Source: Nyssa sinensis
Lineage: Eukaryota; Streptophyta; Magnoliopsida; Cornales; Nyssaceae
Reading direction: 5' to 3'
NCBI GenBank assembly: GCA_008638375.1
Contig: CM018047.1
Location: 50,724,679 to 50,788,678 of the forward strand
DNA: 64,000 nt
This document shows, one piece after another, positions 1-12,123 of this stretch; position 1 is the stretch's first letter, and each line of letters opens with the position of its first letter. A program made the position numbers and the translations under genes. The notes below the pieces were generated by a model. The model did no database searches. It saw nothing but the letters and a program-made list of their open reading frames with translations, and was not told where the DNA came from.

Positions 1-1030
1 AGAGACCATACAGATGCAGATTACTATTGAAAAGGGTCCAAAAATCAAAATGTTCCAAATTTAAAAGAAGTGCACATCCAATCATATAAATGGATATACA
101 TGTACCTCCACAGGCACAAATATAGATAAAACTGCCAATTTATGCATTTCACATAAGAAGATCACTGCAAAAGTGATACCTAGAAGAAACTGCAAGCACC
201 CAACAGGAGATTAAGACCTAAGAATTAGACCTCTAGAGATCGTTATTTATTCCCCAAAATTAAACCCTAAACCTAATAAAAGCCTCAGTTGCTCTTGCAA
301 GTTTCAAACATAATTGAGACTGATATCACATGTTACAAAACATTAATCTTTTTCATTGCTATAATCAAGGCATAGTGGCAATGGTCGTCCAACTTATTTT
401 TATTTATTAGAATAAATTCATAGAGCCCTAATCCTGGTATACATATATAATGACCTGAGAAATATTATAATAATTCAATCAAACACTCATAGAATCAGTT
501 ATGACAATCTCAAATCCTGAACCCCACATCTACTAACACATTATCCTAATGAAACTTAAAATTTCGTACACATGCACCATATGTTCTAACCACGACTTGT
601 AATGAGCAGGACTCCATGAGCTTTCTCGTGATTCTTGATTGCTAGTATCACTAACAGACTTGTTTGTATTGACTTGATGATCAAGAGCAAGATAACTAGT
701 TACAAAGTTTCATAATAGAAAAGATTGCACAAGTGCGTTGGACAGAAACTATTAAATTGAGAAAGTTATCAAAATGAAGTCAAAACCCAACTACACCAAG
801 TAACTAGAAGATACTCAAAGTAACTCTAAAATTTTTTCCAAAATTTACTTCAAGATATTGCGATTCAAAACTCCAAATTCGCAAGTGTGAGTATTGAATT
901 CCACTTGCAGCCTTGCCCCAAAGGTTGCTTCAAATTTGGCAAGCTATTACATAATATAATTTGCTTAGTGTTATTCCGGTTGCTCAGATGCAATATGCAT
1001 CAATTTTGAGAGTTAAGCTTGAGAAAAGGC

Positions 1031-1187
1031 TAGCCCAGTGCTCGAGGCTCCCACCATTGCGGGGTTTGGGGAAGGATTGATGTACACAACCTTACTCCCG
1101 CAAGTGGAGAGGTGGTTCTTGCGACTCAAACCTGTGACCTCCAGGTCACAATGGAGCAACATTACCATTACGCCAAGGCCTGCCCTT
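1031..1187 (+). mobile_element. Au-type tRNA-derived SINE
   Basis: A 157-bp body is bounded by a perfect 20-bp direct repeat (1011-1030 and 1188-1207, AGTTAAGCTTGAGAAAAGGC). The body starts with an A-box-like TAGCCCAGTG. It has a degenerate B box GACTCAAACC near 1124, the string GACCTCCAGGTCAC just after, and ends with ACGCCAAGGCCTGCCC. These match my memory of the plant Au SINE family. The long perfect target duplication points to fairly recent LINE-mediated insertion. Confidence 0.85.
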
Positions 1188-2559
1188 AGTTAAGCTTGAG
1201 AAAAGGCACAGAAGATTAATAATCAGAGAGAGAGAGAGTGGCTGACACTACAAAGACAAAATCGGTCATTCTATTCCTACTCATAGTTTAAGAATGCACA
1301 ACAGAAACTTAATAAGCTGCTAAATCAGTTTAAGCTCTACATATTCATATGTTTGTGTAAGCAAGTCTTTCTGCTTATTTTTCACTGTCATTCTCCAATT
1401 CAGCATTCACCCTTACATTTAGGATTTCATAATAAACTCCCTAAGATGTTTTTTCAAGACACCAATTTGATTCATAGTTTTATCTAATATTCAATCACCC
1501 ATTAACAATAATGATTTCTTACCAAAACCGTTCTTATATTTATTAAGAAGATTATTATAATTTAATAAAGTGTGCTATGTATGCACAAATACTCAAAAAG
1601 TCAATTGAGTTATAACTTAATGACCACTAAAATCTTCTATTGTCATTTCTATCCATAAACCCAGCTCCCTTCACTAAACCACAACCCCCCCCCCCCCTCC
1701 CCCTCCCCCTCCCACAAAAAAAATAAATAAATAATAATAACAATAAATAGAAAGAAGAAGAAGAAGAAGATTTCCTTGTTACCAAAAAATCAATAATCAT
1801 ATACATCCTTCCACTGGTCATGGCATTTACAATGCACTTCATTTTACTTTTAGATCATAACTTTATTGGTTTGTAAGGTCTAGAATCTTCAGAACTTGAA
1901 TTTAAATCAAGTCTTTTACTCTAAAGTTTAGAACATATGAATGAAATTAGAGCTTGCATATATTTTCTCACACTAATCATACCAAAAAATGATTACCCAA
2001 AAAAATCATACAACAAGATACACTTAAAACTGAATTTATAAGGAGAATTCGCTTTAGCCAAGTTGAAAATGCTAAATTTTTCAAATGTGTCAATACAAAA
2101 TGACACTTGTTTCAACTAATATTTATATATGACAAACATTGTGCAATTCTTTAGTTTGGGTGGTGGTGTTTTATGGTAAGGGGGGGCTTCAACATATGAG
2201 TGTACATTCATATGCTTATGGAAGATGACATCTGTAAATTGACATATAGTGAATACAAAAGAATGACATAAAACCATTATTTTCTAGAAAAAAAAACAAT
2301 AATGATTACTTATAAATAATATTCTGCATCCAACATAAAATATGTTTTTACTGATTAAAAGAAAAACATAAAATATATTTTCACTATGATTCCAACTCCA
2401 TATCTAAACTAGTAATCTGGAATACCATGCACCCGTATATAAGTATTTAAGTCGGTGTTTTTTTCTAGTGGATGGCTGACAAGCCTAAAAAGCAACTACC
2501 CTAAACACAATTCTTCCAAGTTATGTTGTTCGTTTACCATCTTCCTTCTTGCATCTCAA

Positions 2560-2690
2560 AATAATGTCTATGACTCAAGAAAGCCTTTTCTCAACTACTT
2601 GGGTCGGTACATGAATCCTATCATGTCATTTTGCTCTGCCTAAGGTCATAACCTTGATGGAACCATGTGCTACCATATATCTTCTTATAA
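2560..2690 (-). mobile_element. Degenerate RTE-like LINE 3' tail
   Basis: On the minus strand the string CATGTACCGACCCAAGTAG is followed by TTGAGAAAAGGCTTT. This resembles the 3' end of plant RTE-type LINEs as I remember them. No reverse transcriptase frame survives nearby and no target duplication is evident, so boundaries are approximate. Confidence 0.35.
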
Positions 2691-3022
2691 TCTTAACCCA
2701 TTTTAATTTTGGTATTCCCTTCTTGTAACGTTCTCAGTGTCCCATTGCACTCTACCCTATTGATACAGTTATTTGCCTTTGTCGCACGTGAACAACCCAT
2801 ATTAGTTAGGTTTCTTTCATTTTTTTCTCCCATGGATGCAACTTCCACCATCTCATGTATGACTTCTTTTTTATGAACCTTAAATCATTGCCCACCAGTT
2901 AAGTTAAAAGTGCATCTTATCAAGTACTAGTACTGTAGTATATTTATTCAGAGTGAAATTCATCAACCTATGCAGTGAAATCCAAGACCAGTAAACTGAA
3001 CACAAAGGTTTTTTTTAACAAG

Positions 3023-3318
3023 TGTTGAGAGCTTGATATACATTATTGGTCATTCTCTAACAGTTTAAGCTTTTGGAGCAAATGATTACTTAACATGGTA
3101 TCAAAACCTTGATTACGAGAGATCTTGGGTTCAAGTCTCTCTGTTCGCATTTATCCCTGTTTACATTTGCATTGTGTTTTGCTTCTTATTCGTATGTGAA
3201 TTTTTTACCTCTCCAAGTGCAAGTTCTGTGTCGCACATGAGGGGAGTGTTGAGAGCTTGATATATTGTTAGTCCATTCTCTAACCGTTAAAATTTTTGGA
3301 GCAACCGGTTGCTTAACA
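3023..3318 (+). mobile_element. TRIM retrotransposon (terminal-repeat miniature)
   Basis: Two short direct terminal repeats of 73 and 72 bp (3023-3095 and 3247-3318) both start TGTTGAGAGCTTGATATA and end CTTAACA. Directly after the left repeat comes TGGTATCAAAACC, a primer-binding site of the initiator-Met tRNA type. Directly before the right repeat is a purine tract ATGAGGGGAG (3237-3246). The 151-bp interior has no coding capacity. Flanking pentamers ACAAG and CTAAG agree at only three positions, so the target duplication has decayed. Total length of 296 bp is typical for TRIMs. Confidence 0.85.
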
Positions 3319-3659
3319 CTAAGTAACCCAAAGTTTTTACCCGACTCCAAAACAGAGAAAAGCTGCTATATTGCAATAGTCATTTGACAGCAGAAAGACC
3401 AAGAATTATTTCAACTAGTCATTTATACATAATCAACAACATTTTCAAAAATTTAGGTTGTCACAAGCTCTTTCAATAGTGTGACACATGAACACACAAA
3501 CACTCCAATGACAAGCTATTGTGATAAACTCTTCCCTTAACAACTTATGTTCAGTATCGTGTGGGTTGATGGCCCACATTGTACAACATTTGTCTATAAT
3601 ATGTACATAATAATTAAATTCCCCAGGCAGTTTCCAAATAATGTAAACAAGATACAAAC

Positions 3660-6600
3660 CTGTATTCCCATCATAATAGAACCCAGAAGAAGCATCATAA
3701 TAATAGCCGGATGCTTCATCCCACACAAAACCAGATTGTGGAGCTGAAGCATCCTTCTGAACAGCAAGCTCCCCACCACCGGTGGATTGTTTGTCATCCG
3801 GATTATATTCTTTCGGTGCCCATCCAACAGCATCATACTAGAAGGATTTAAAAGAAAGGAAGCATATATATTCAATCAGTATAGTCAAGCACACATACCA
3901 TGATAGCATCTGAACAATACAACAAAAATGAGGGGGGGAAAACTAGCAAGGGAAAAAAAAACTATTTGTGTGTATGCAGATAAATTCAGCATGATGCATG
4001 AAAATTACAAAAAAGCACAAGAAATTATGGCAATCCAAGCACAAGCAGCAGAAGTATTCAACAACATGAAAACGCATCTTTAAATGATTGACAGGTAGAA
4101 GAAAAGAAAAGGGTGCATGATACATGGTGTAAAGTTGTAAACGCAATGATTGCTACAAGTTGAGTGAGTTACATGTGATCCACTACATCAATTATTTAAC
4201 TGATTAGTTTCCTACTCGATTTCCTCTCCGATCCTATTATTGTTCAAGGTATAACTTTCATCAATTGAGAAACCTTTTTTTTTTATATGCAAGACATAAC
4301 CCACTTTGCCCCATTTAGGACTTGAACCCAGCTTTCCTATGGGAGGCAGAGAAGATACAACTCAAGCTAACACTAAATGGTTCATCAATGGAGAAACTAG
4401 CTGCCCGAAACATGTAAGATTAACACAAGCGAACGTCAAAAACTTGATAATACTGTTCAGACAAGGCCACATATAACTGGCAAACAAATACGTAAAAATA
4501 GTACCTGTTGGGCAAATGTTGCCGCCTCAATTGCAGCGGCAGCAGCAAGACTACTTGACTGAGAAGGTCCTGATGCCCCAGATCCTGGTCCAAGAATGCT
4601 TTTTGCATATGCTACTCGAAGAATCTGCCCATTCTTCTCTAGGGTTGTCCCATTTGTTGCTTCAAGAGCTTTGGTAGCATCCTCAACCTGGAAGGCAAGA
4701 AAACATCAAATTAATAGCTTTAGTCGAACATCAATTTGTGATTTGTTAGTTTTACCAACTCATGCATATCCATCTTGGAATATTTTACTCATGGCTACTC
4801 ACCACGCTAGAAGAAAGCAAACATATGATCAATGTTTCAATTGTTTCATAATAAAATTTTCAGAGAAAAGTAATACAAGCTCCTTAATGGTTCACATTCT
4901 AAACAGATTACGCTCCTCAACATTCCTTTTTTAGACACAATTCCAAGTGGCCCAACCACCAGCTGAAAACAGGGGGTATAAAGACAATAAAATCATCATG
5001 GCACATCACACTAACATATATAAAAACCTATCATACGAGAGATTTTAAAAGACACGAATATCTTATAATCACATGTAGAAAGGTTCAATTATGGCTAAAT
5101 TCAGCTATACAATAAGTCCGAAACATGCAATCATGTTAATTTTGAAATTTGTGGAGTTATATCCTATCCTTTGGTTGCTATGTATTGATTCAACACTTAC
5201 AAAGCTTATACTTATTTCTCATAACATCCATCAATATTTTTGAAATAGCTTTACACCTTTTTCTGCAACACCACATAAAATGCTTGCATTACTCAAGATT
5301 CCAAGTGTGAATGAAAGCTCTTTTTTTATAAATAAAATATTTCATTAAGAAGCACCAAGGTGCACAGTGCACCCACGTACAAAAATATACATACAAAGCA
5401 TGCCATGCTTCTTAGAATATGGAAACCACAAAATATATGTATGCTTGAGAGTGTCATTCAACTGGCAAAATGACAATAAAAAAAGAAGCCTACCGAATGA
5501 AAATGTACAAATGCAAATCCTCTTGAAACGTGAGTAAATTTGTCTCTGACAAGACGAAGATCCTGCAAATGCAAAATCAGTAGGACTTCTGCACGCATGT
5601 GGAGAGGAAAAACAACAATCAATTAAGAAGCCAGAATTTTGTACCTTGATTGGCGCATGTTTGGAAAATTCATAACGAAGCATTTCTTCATCAGCATTTT
5701 CATCCAATCCACGGACAACCAAAACATGGGAAGGACCTGGTAACATATCGACTTAGCAAATTCCTCCACATGTGCCTGATGTATGCCAGGTCGAAGCATC
5801 AGAAAAACTAACCTGCATCTCCTTTCTTCCCGAGTGGTATAGGATTCGATGATGCCATGTCTGCAGGTGGAGCATCATCTGTCCGTCCCTCATTACACTG
5901 TGTCCAAAGAGGGGGGAAAAGAACCAGTGACTCAGAATGATTAATTGTAAAAGAATTCCTTGATTTATATTTCACACTAACTAGCTCTTCAGATCATGAT
6001 GTAGATATGCATAGTTAGACCAAATAGATGCAATTCTCATAATTAAAAAACTATGAATTTTCTATTTTACACATTCCCATAATTTTGATGAAGATATATT
6101 TTCATGAAACAAAAATAATGTAATTCATATTTAAAAACATAATTATGAATCAACCGTGCACCACAGAACAGCACATCCAGTCCATCAGGCCCTGACAAAC
6201 AACTAAATAGCAGATATACGTGTATGCGTAACAAACACACCATCAAGGTGTCAGTTTGACATCTAACAGATAGAAAGCAGCCTATCCATTTTGGCACGAT
6301 TATTGGCAGTGTTGGCACCCACAATGGTTTCAATACACATTCATGAGAAAAAAGTGTCCCTGCATTGATAGGAATCAAATGCATAGGGCAGGTGATCAAT
6401 TTACTATCGACCCATAAGCAACAAAGATTAGGCCCTAAAAAAAAAAATCATACTGAAACATTGACATCTTGAAATGCTGAATCTTTTTTTTTATGGGTTA
6501 GAAATGCTGAATCTTATTCCAAAAGATGATCACGAAAGTGGTCAGGGAAAGATTAAGCCCTCAAAAAAATTAATAAATAAATAAATATAGTGAAACATCA

Positions 6601-9600
6601 ATGTCTAGAAACACTGGAATCTTAATGCAAACGAGGACCAGACTGGTCAAAGATGCTCCCATTTAGGGATACCAGATGTTCAACTCCTTGAAATGAAACT
6701 CCAGATGGCTTCCAACAATTCTGGCATTTAGCATCCTGCATTGTCCTAGTTTTTAGTCCATCCAGAACAAAATACTCCAAAACACATGCAAAAGAGAAGA
6801 GGCAAGGGAGTTGAAATTTAACACCTAGCCACTAAATGACCAGCTAAATAATGCTCCCGTTGTTTCAAAGTCTTCCAGAAATCAGAAACCTATCTAATTA
6901 ATAGATCAAAAAATATATATATATGGCAAACTAAATGCAGTAAAAGCATCATACGGATAGGGGGAATGAGAAAATGTACCTGAAAGCAGGATGTTCGTCT
7001 TGCAAAATTGACACAGCCACAGATAGTGCACATCCAATCAGATGGCACTGCGATATTTTTATGGGTAGAATGACCAGATTTTAATGCACTGTCTGGTCCA
7101 AAAGAAGGCCCACCTGCACCACCGGTTGGCTTGCTACTACGAGACAGAAAAGTTGCAAATTGCAGTAAATATACTCGCTGGTAGAATTTCAATATAGGAC
7201 TGACACGGCATAATAGAACACAAATATCACATAGAAGAATAAAAGTAGTAATGGCAAATATTTCAAACAACAATTCATGAAACAAGGGTCATAAGACACG
7301 GTTCAAATTTCATCCACCGCTGAACCCAGAACATTTCCTCAATGTTCTGAAAAGCAAAGGGATCTTTTTACAAAATCAATACGAAAGAACAACCCACTGC
7401 CTTGAAAATATAGAGAGTGAGACGTGATCCCAATTTGATAAGATCATAAGATAAAAACACTGGAACTTAATAATTGGGCAGATCACAGAAGAAAGAGAAA
7501 GAGAGAGAACGGTGGCAAATATTTCGAACAGCACTACATCAAAAAAACAGTGAAAGAAGATATGGTTCAAATGCCACCCACTGCCAGAGCCCCTGACCAA
7601 TCCTTCAATTTTCCAAAAAAAATGAAGAGATCTTTCTACAGAACCAATAAGAAGAACAATATAAAGCCTTAAAAATATAGCAATGGTAAGACATGATCAA
7701 AATGCAATAAAATCAGAAGATAAAAGCATAAGAACTTGACAACTAAATCTGCTAAGAAGCACAGACACAGGACGCAGATACGATACGACAAGACATGAAC
7801 ACGCAATTTTTCATAAAAATAGAGCACAGACACATTGGGAACACATTAAATAATATATATTTATTTATATTTATATATGATCATGTAATCCAATTCTAAT
7901 ATTATTTCAATCAATTTTAGTACTATTTATTAAAATACTTTTAAATAAATTACACTGACCTCTCCTGAGGTTTATGAAATTATACTAACCTCCTCTACTT
8001 TTCCTGACAAACTACAAACACCCCCCTCCAGTCAACTTGTTTTCAAAATGACAAAACTGAGATGGTAAGACATGATCAAAAAGCAATAAAATCATAAGAT
8101 ATAAGCATAAGAACTTGACAACTAAATCTACTAAGAAGCACGGACACAGGACGCAGATACGATACGATACAACACGACATGAACACGCAATGTTTCATAA
8201 AAATAGAACACGGATACATTGAGAACACGTTAAATAATATATATTTATTTATATTTACATATGATCATGTAATCCAATTCTAATATTATTTCAATCAATT
8301 TTAATACCATCTATTAAAATATTTTTAGATAAATTACAAATTACATTGACCTCCTCTACTTTTCCTAATAAACTACAAACACCCCCCTCCAGTCAAATTG
8401 TTTTCAAAATAACAAAACTGCCCCTTTAATTATTTTTTTTATATTTTTTCAATTTTTTCTCTTTGTTTTTATTTTAAAATAAATATTGATTAAAACCTTA
8501 AAATTTTTATTAAAAAAAAAATTCTTTAAACAATTATAAAAAAATTGGTTAAAATTGAGAAAATGCAAAAAAAATACATGAAAGAGACAGGTTTTTCATT
8601 TTCATCACAAAAAAAAGATGTATTTATACTTGGTTAGTAAAAATAAGAAAAATCAGTATAATTTTAGAAATCTCATTAAAGGTTAGTGTTATAGTCAAAA
8701 ACATCAAGGGAGATCAGTTTAATTTACCCAATTATTATTAATGATAAAGACTTATTTTATGTCAGTTTTCATTAAGTTGATTAATTAAAAGTTTAATATA
8801 ATTTTTTTGAATTAATTTAGTAATATAAAATAAGTATATTGGTGAAGTACATAAATTAAGAAATTAACTATATAAATTATTATTATTTGATTTAATAAAT
8901 AATAAAAATTAAAGTTTTACCAAATAAGGATGAAAGTTATTATTTTTAGACTTTTTAATAATAAAAATTAAAAAAAAGTTAAATACAAATTAAATTTATT
9001 TTAAAATTTTAATAAATGTTATAAAAAGAATTAAATAAATAAAAAAATAATATTGAAATATTTATGATTTTTTTATAAAAGCGTAAGAATCGACAACTAA
9101 AGATGGGAGGGGTGGTTTTGATAGGTCAAAATGGGGGGTGTGGGTCTTGGGAAAATCAAAACGGGGGAGGGGGAAGCAGCACGTCATCAAAACAAAGGAA
9201 GGGGCACAGTTGTCGGAACAAGAACTGAGATCCAAGAGAGAGAGAAGTATATCGACTATAGTGAGAGATAGAGAGATCAAGAAAGAGTCCGAGATCAATC
9301 GAAGAGAGAGTTCGAGATCGAGAGAGAGAGAGAGAGAGAGTTCGAGATCGATTGAGATAGAAATCAAGACCGGAGAAGAATAAGAAAAAGGGTATGTGGC
9401 ATTTGATGTTCGTGGTCGATTTGCACAATAGGCCATTGTCTCTATTTTCTTCTCTCTCTTCCTTTACCTTAACTGAGCTTCACTGTGTCCGGTCGTGTCC
9501 CGTCATATCGAGATCACGTCCGAGATTTTGAAAAGAAAAAAAAAAATCGGACATTTGATTTTTACATATCAAACATATGCCCGTGTCCCAGACATGTCTG

Positions 9601-12123
9601 ACACCAACACTATGGCGTCACAAGCGTGTCAATGCTTAGCTAATCAAGTCATCGGGGGGGAAGAAGAAAGAAAAAAGGAATAAAATAACTTGATCCTATA
9701 TTGTGATTAGAGCAACTTCAATGCATGTGCCATTTGTTGTGCCAATTCCATAATTTGGCATTGATGTAAAAATTATTATTCCAATGGTGTGCCATTTGGC
9801 TTGTCAAAAAATGGCAATGCCATATTTGGCATGAAGAGTAACCAATGTCAATTAATGGCATATCATGGAATACACTAGTATATGCAAAACGGAAGTGGGA
9901 TCCCTACTACTTTTTCAAGTAAATGCCAAACGGGGGTGGGGTCCACCCTACCTTTGAAGGGAAAAGCAGTTGTGTTAAAAAATGACATTTTAGCATTAGA
10001 GTAGAGTTGCCAAAATTTAACATTTTTGTACTGTAGCAATGCCAAAATATAAATTTGGCATGAATAAAATGGCATTTAGCATTGGAGATGCTCTTACATA
10101 CTCAAAGAGGCTGTCCCAGAACATACATGCATACACATGCAGGAGCGAGCGCAGTGCAGAGACACCCAAAATGAAAGGCAAGCTAGCATATCTTTTATTC
10201 CATTAAAAATTATTTATTTATCAGAAAACAACTTCTCTGAAGAAGTGTTGGTACAAAAAAAGTTCTGCACTAGATTAATTTTCCAACAAAAATGCATGTA
10301 AAAGCATATATACCTGTACTCGAAGAAAAGCTTCCTACCATCCACAACAAGACCATCATCTCCAAGTTTATCCATCATTGCACGTGCAGCTCCCTGTTTC
10401 ACGACAATGAGCTCCTTTGTTTGCCATTCATAAAACCAAAATATCAAACATTGACAGAATATGCATAATTGGTACCACAGAAGGAAAATCAATAAAAGCA
10501 AAGCCACGAGAGATGCCAGAATTTCGCTCTTTGATAACACGGACATGGCGAAGGGGTCCCCATTCAGCCTGATTATAATAAAGAATGAAGAGATGACACA
10601 TATGAGATAAACATAGGACATTGCAAATAAAAGAAAAAATGAAGTAATAATATGCATTGCAAAAGGATCAGGTAAAACAGTACGAGGATCTGGTATAAAT
10701 CTTCCTCGGTGGTCTTCTGTGAAAGACCCTTCACAACAACAGTAGCAGATGGGGCCTGCAAGAAAATAGCACTCACATTAAAAACCTAGAAAATAACAAC
10801 TGTAATTAAGGATATGAAAGATTATATGATTAAGCATACCACAGAATAATGATCATGCTGACGTCTCTCTTCACGATCCCTTCGCTTCCCAGTCCTCTCG
10901 TATCGACCATCATCGTAGCTGTCCTCTCGATGACTTCGACCATGACTCCGACTTCGAGGAGATCTTGACCTGGGGCGATCATCACGTCCACGAGACCGGG
11001 AACGCTCATGCCTTCTATATGGACTCTGATCTCTTTCCCGACTCTTGCCATGCTCACGGTCACTGGATTCATGCCGCCTCCAATTACTCTCTCTCCTACT
11101 ACCTCTATCATAATCAGAATCATAGCTATGCCTGCCATAGTCATAATCCCTCTCGCGGCTATCCTCCCTGCTTTGATGGGAAATACGAGGTCTGTAGTCA
11201 TAATCATCATATGCATAATCGTCACGGTCACGCCCCCCGAACCTTGCAAGCCTGTCAAACCCATGATCACGGTAGTTGTCAATACTGCGATAGCCATCCC
11301 GAAACTTATCATGTTCCTCAAATGTATTAATCTCATGATACTTATCAGCTTCACGGAAAGTATCCATTTCATGATATGAATCAACATACGGCTTCTCATG
11401 TCGCCTGGAGTCCCTCTCAAGTGAATATTCTTCTTCATAATTTCTCCTTCTTGCTTGAGGCCATAGACCAACTGTGGGTGGCGGAGGTGGATAGTTCTCC
11501 CTCTCCAGTATGTCCCGTTGGAAGGCATTCCTTGGATAAATGTTATCCCTTGAGAATCTTTCGTCTATAAACCTCCTATCATCATATGAACCACCAACCC
11601 TGCCAAAAGAACATAAGGTGGGACCAAAGAGGAGGAAAAGGTAATATAACATGTGAAGAATATAGACATGAAAAATAAAAATGTAAAAGACCACTTTTAG
11701 CATGCATGTGAATAACATAGGCATATTCATTATAAATCTGCTGCATGATAGTGGTATGCATACCAATGAAATTCACTTTACCCACGAGCAACAAAATTAC
11801 CCTTGTGGTGTTAAGCATCAGTCAGCACTCACCGGAAGTTTGGCTCGTGAACTGCACCATACCCCTCCAAAGCCTGTGGATTCAAGAGAATAAGCTATGT
11901 CAGCAACTAATAATCATGGTACGAGTTAGGCAAATCCATTCCATATCCTCACTGCCCCACGGCTTTCTCTCATTGTTCTTTAAGGATGAGATGCCGGAAA
12001 AAATGGACAATCACATGAGCCCTAAATTCTCGTATATCATCCCATATAGGTGATTAAGAAGGAAACCACAATTACGCTGTTATTTTCCCATCCTTGCTGA
12101 AGACCATAGCGGCCGGGATCCAT
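3660..12123 (-). CDS. SUA: SUA/RBM5-like splicing regulator (5' part; 3' end off window)
   Basis: This is an RNA-binding protein of the SUPPRESSOR OF ABI3-5 / human RBM5 family, nuclear factors that act in alternative splicing. Twelve coding exons join in frame at GT-AG sites: 12123-12076, 11873-11833, 11599-10840, 10755-10684, 10568-10476, 10393-10314, 7136-6980, 5897-5813, 5736-5645, 5562-5494, 4687-4505 and 3837-3660. They give 619 residues and continue past the left edge. The start reads MDPGRYGLQQ. Residues about 30-283 are rich in Arg, Ser, Asp and Tyr. RRM1 spans about 284-366 (RNP1 RGFAFIDF). A RanBP2 zinc finger lies near 398-421, its last Cys coming from the next exon. RRM2 spans about 447-535 (RNP1 RGFAFVHF). 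An OCRE domain starts near 597 with Tyr-rich aromatic repeats. The expected rest of OCRE and the G-patch are not in the window. Domain order identifies the family; the ortholog name is inferred. Confidence 0.93.
4274..4380 (-). mobile_element. Short tRNA-derived SINE
   Basis: On the minus strand an A-box-like TTAGCTTGAGTTG is followed about 40 bp later by a B box GGGTTCAAGTCC, and the unit ends in an A-rich tail (the T run at 4275-4283 on the plus strand). The element is flanked by a 17-bp direct repeat with one mismatch (4257-4273 and 4381-4397, TTCATCAATTGAGAAAC on the left). It lies in the SUA intron between the exons 4687-4505 and 3837-3660. The family is not assigned. Confidence 0.7.
7252..7760. 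repeat. Diverged ~260-bp tandem duplication in SUA intron
   Basis: Bases from about 7252 to 7500 recur, diverged, from about 7512 to 7760. Shared landmarks are GGCAAATATTTC, the CACCGC/CACTGCC block, GGATCTTT/AGATCTTT, the ACGTGATC/ACATGATC block and ATAAAAACACTGGAACTT against ATAAAAGCATAAGAACTT. It lies in the 3.2-kb intron between coding exons 10393-10314 and 7136-6980. Confidence 0.6.
7683..8420. repeat. Near-identical 379-bp tandem duplication
   Basis: The block beginning ATGGTAAGACATGATCAAAA at 7683 starts again at 8062, an offset of 379 bp. The copies stay closely similar to about 8420 and share ACACAGGACGCAGATACGAT and TATGATCATGTAATCCAATT. The second copy has a deletion of about 25 bp near 8345. 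The low divergence indicates a younger event than the overlapping 260-bp duplication. Confidence 0.85.
8328..8729. mobile_element. AT-rich fold-back MITE-like element
   Basis: The left end reads roughly GATAAATTAC...CATTGACCTCC. The right end, read inverted, gives GGGTAAATTAAACTGATCTCCC. The interior is AT-rich and partly self-complementary. The same terminal motif recurs at about 42482 and 42712, in inverted orientation at about 50090-50172, and at both ends of the Pack-MULE at 50280-52137. This suggests a non-autonomous family with Mutator-like ends. A clear target duplication was not identified for this copy. Confidence 0.45.
9710..10093. mobile_element. Tourist-like (PIF/Harbinger) MITE
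   Basis: The element is 384 bp with imperfect terminal inverted repeats. The left end reads GAGCAACTTCAATGCATG and the right end read inverted is GAGCATCTCCAATGCTAA. It is flanked on both sides by TTA (9707-9709 and 10094-10096), the usual 3-bp target of PIF/Harbinger elements. It contains repeated TGCCATTTGG/TTTGGCAT motifs and no transposase. It lies in the SUA intron upstream of the exon 7136-6980. Confidence 0.85.

Larger units (their letters stand above)
1..3659 (-). other. Large SUA intron running off the left edge
   Basis: After the exon 3837-3660, whose donor follows GGGAATACAG, no sequence encoding the rest of the OCRE domain was found on the minus strand down to base 1. The intron is therefore at least 3.66 kb, or the gene is broken here. 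The stretch is AT-rich. It holds a SINE (1031-1187), a homopolymeric C run near 1685, a GAA-type repeat near 1752, a non-LTR remnant (about 2560-2690) and a TRIM element (3023-3318). Confidence 0.6.

Noticed and set aside
610..690. Minus-strand coding-like stretch (SDTSNQESRESSWSPAHYKS)
   Set aside because: It does not match the OCRE continuation expected for SUA/RBM5, and there is no good acceptor upstream.
3090..3150. tRNA-like string after TAACATGGTATCA with GGTTCAAGTCTC
   Set aside because: It is the PBS and interior of the TRIM, whose paired terminal repeats explain it better than a tRNA gene or SINE.
9062..9436. Arg/Ser/Glu-rich frames on both strands
   Set aside because: They are produced by a GA-rich repeat inside a SUA intron, and neither frame is connected to the SUA exons by usable splice sites.
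10965..11379. Plus-strand frames of about 120 codons
   Set aside because: They are antisense shadows of the RS-rich SUA exon 11599-10840.
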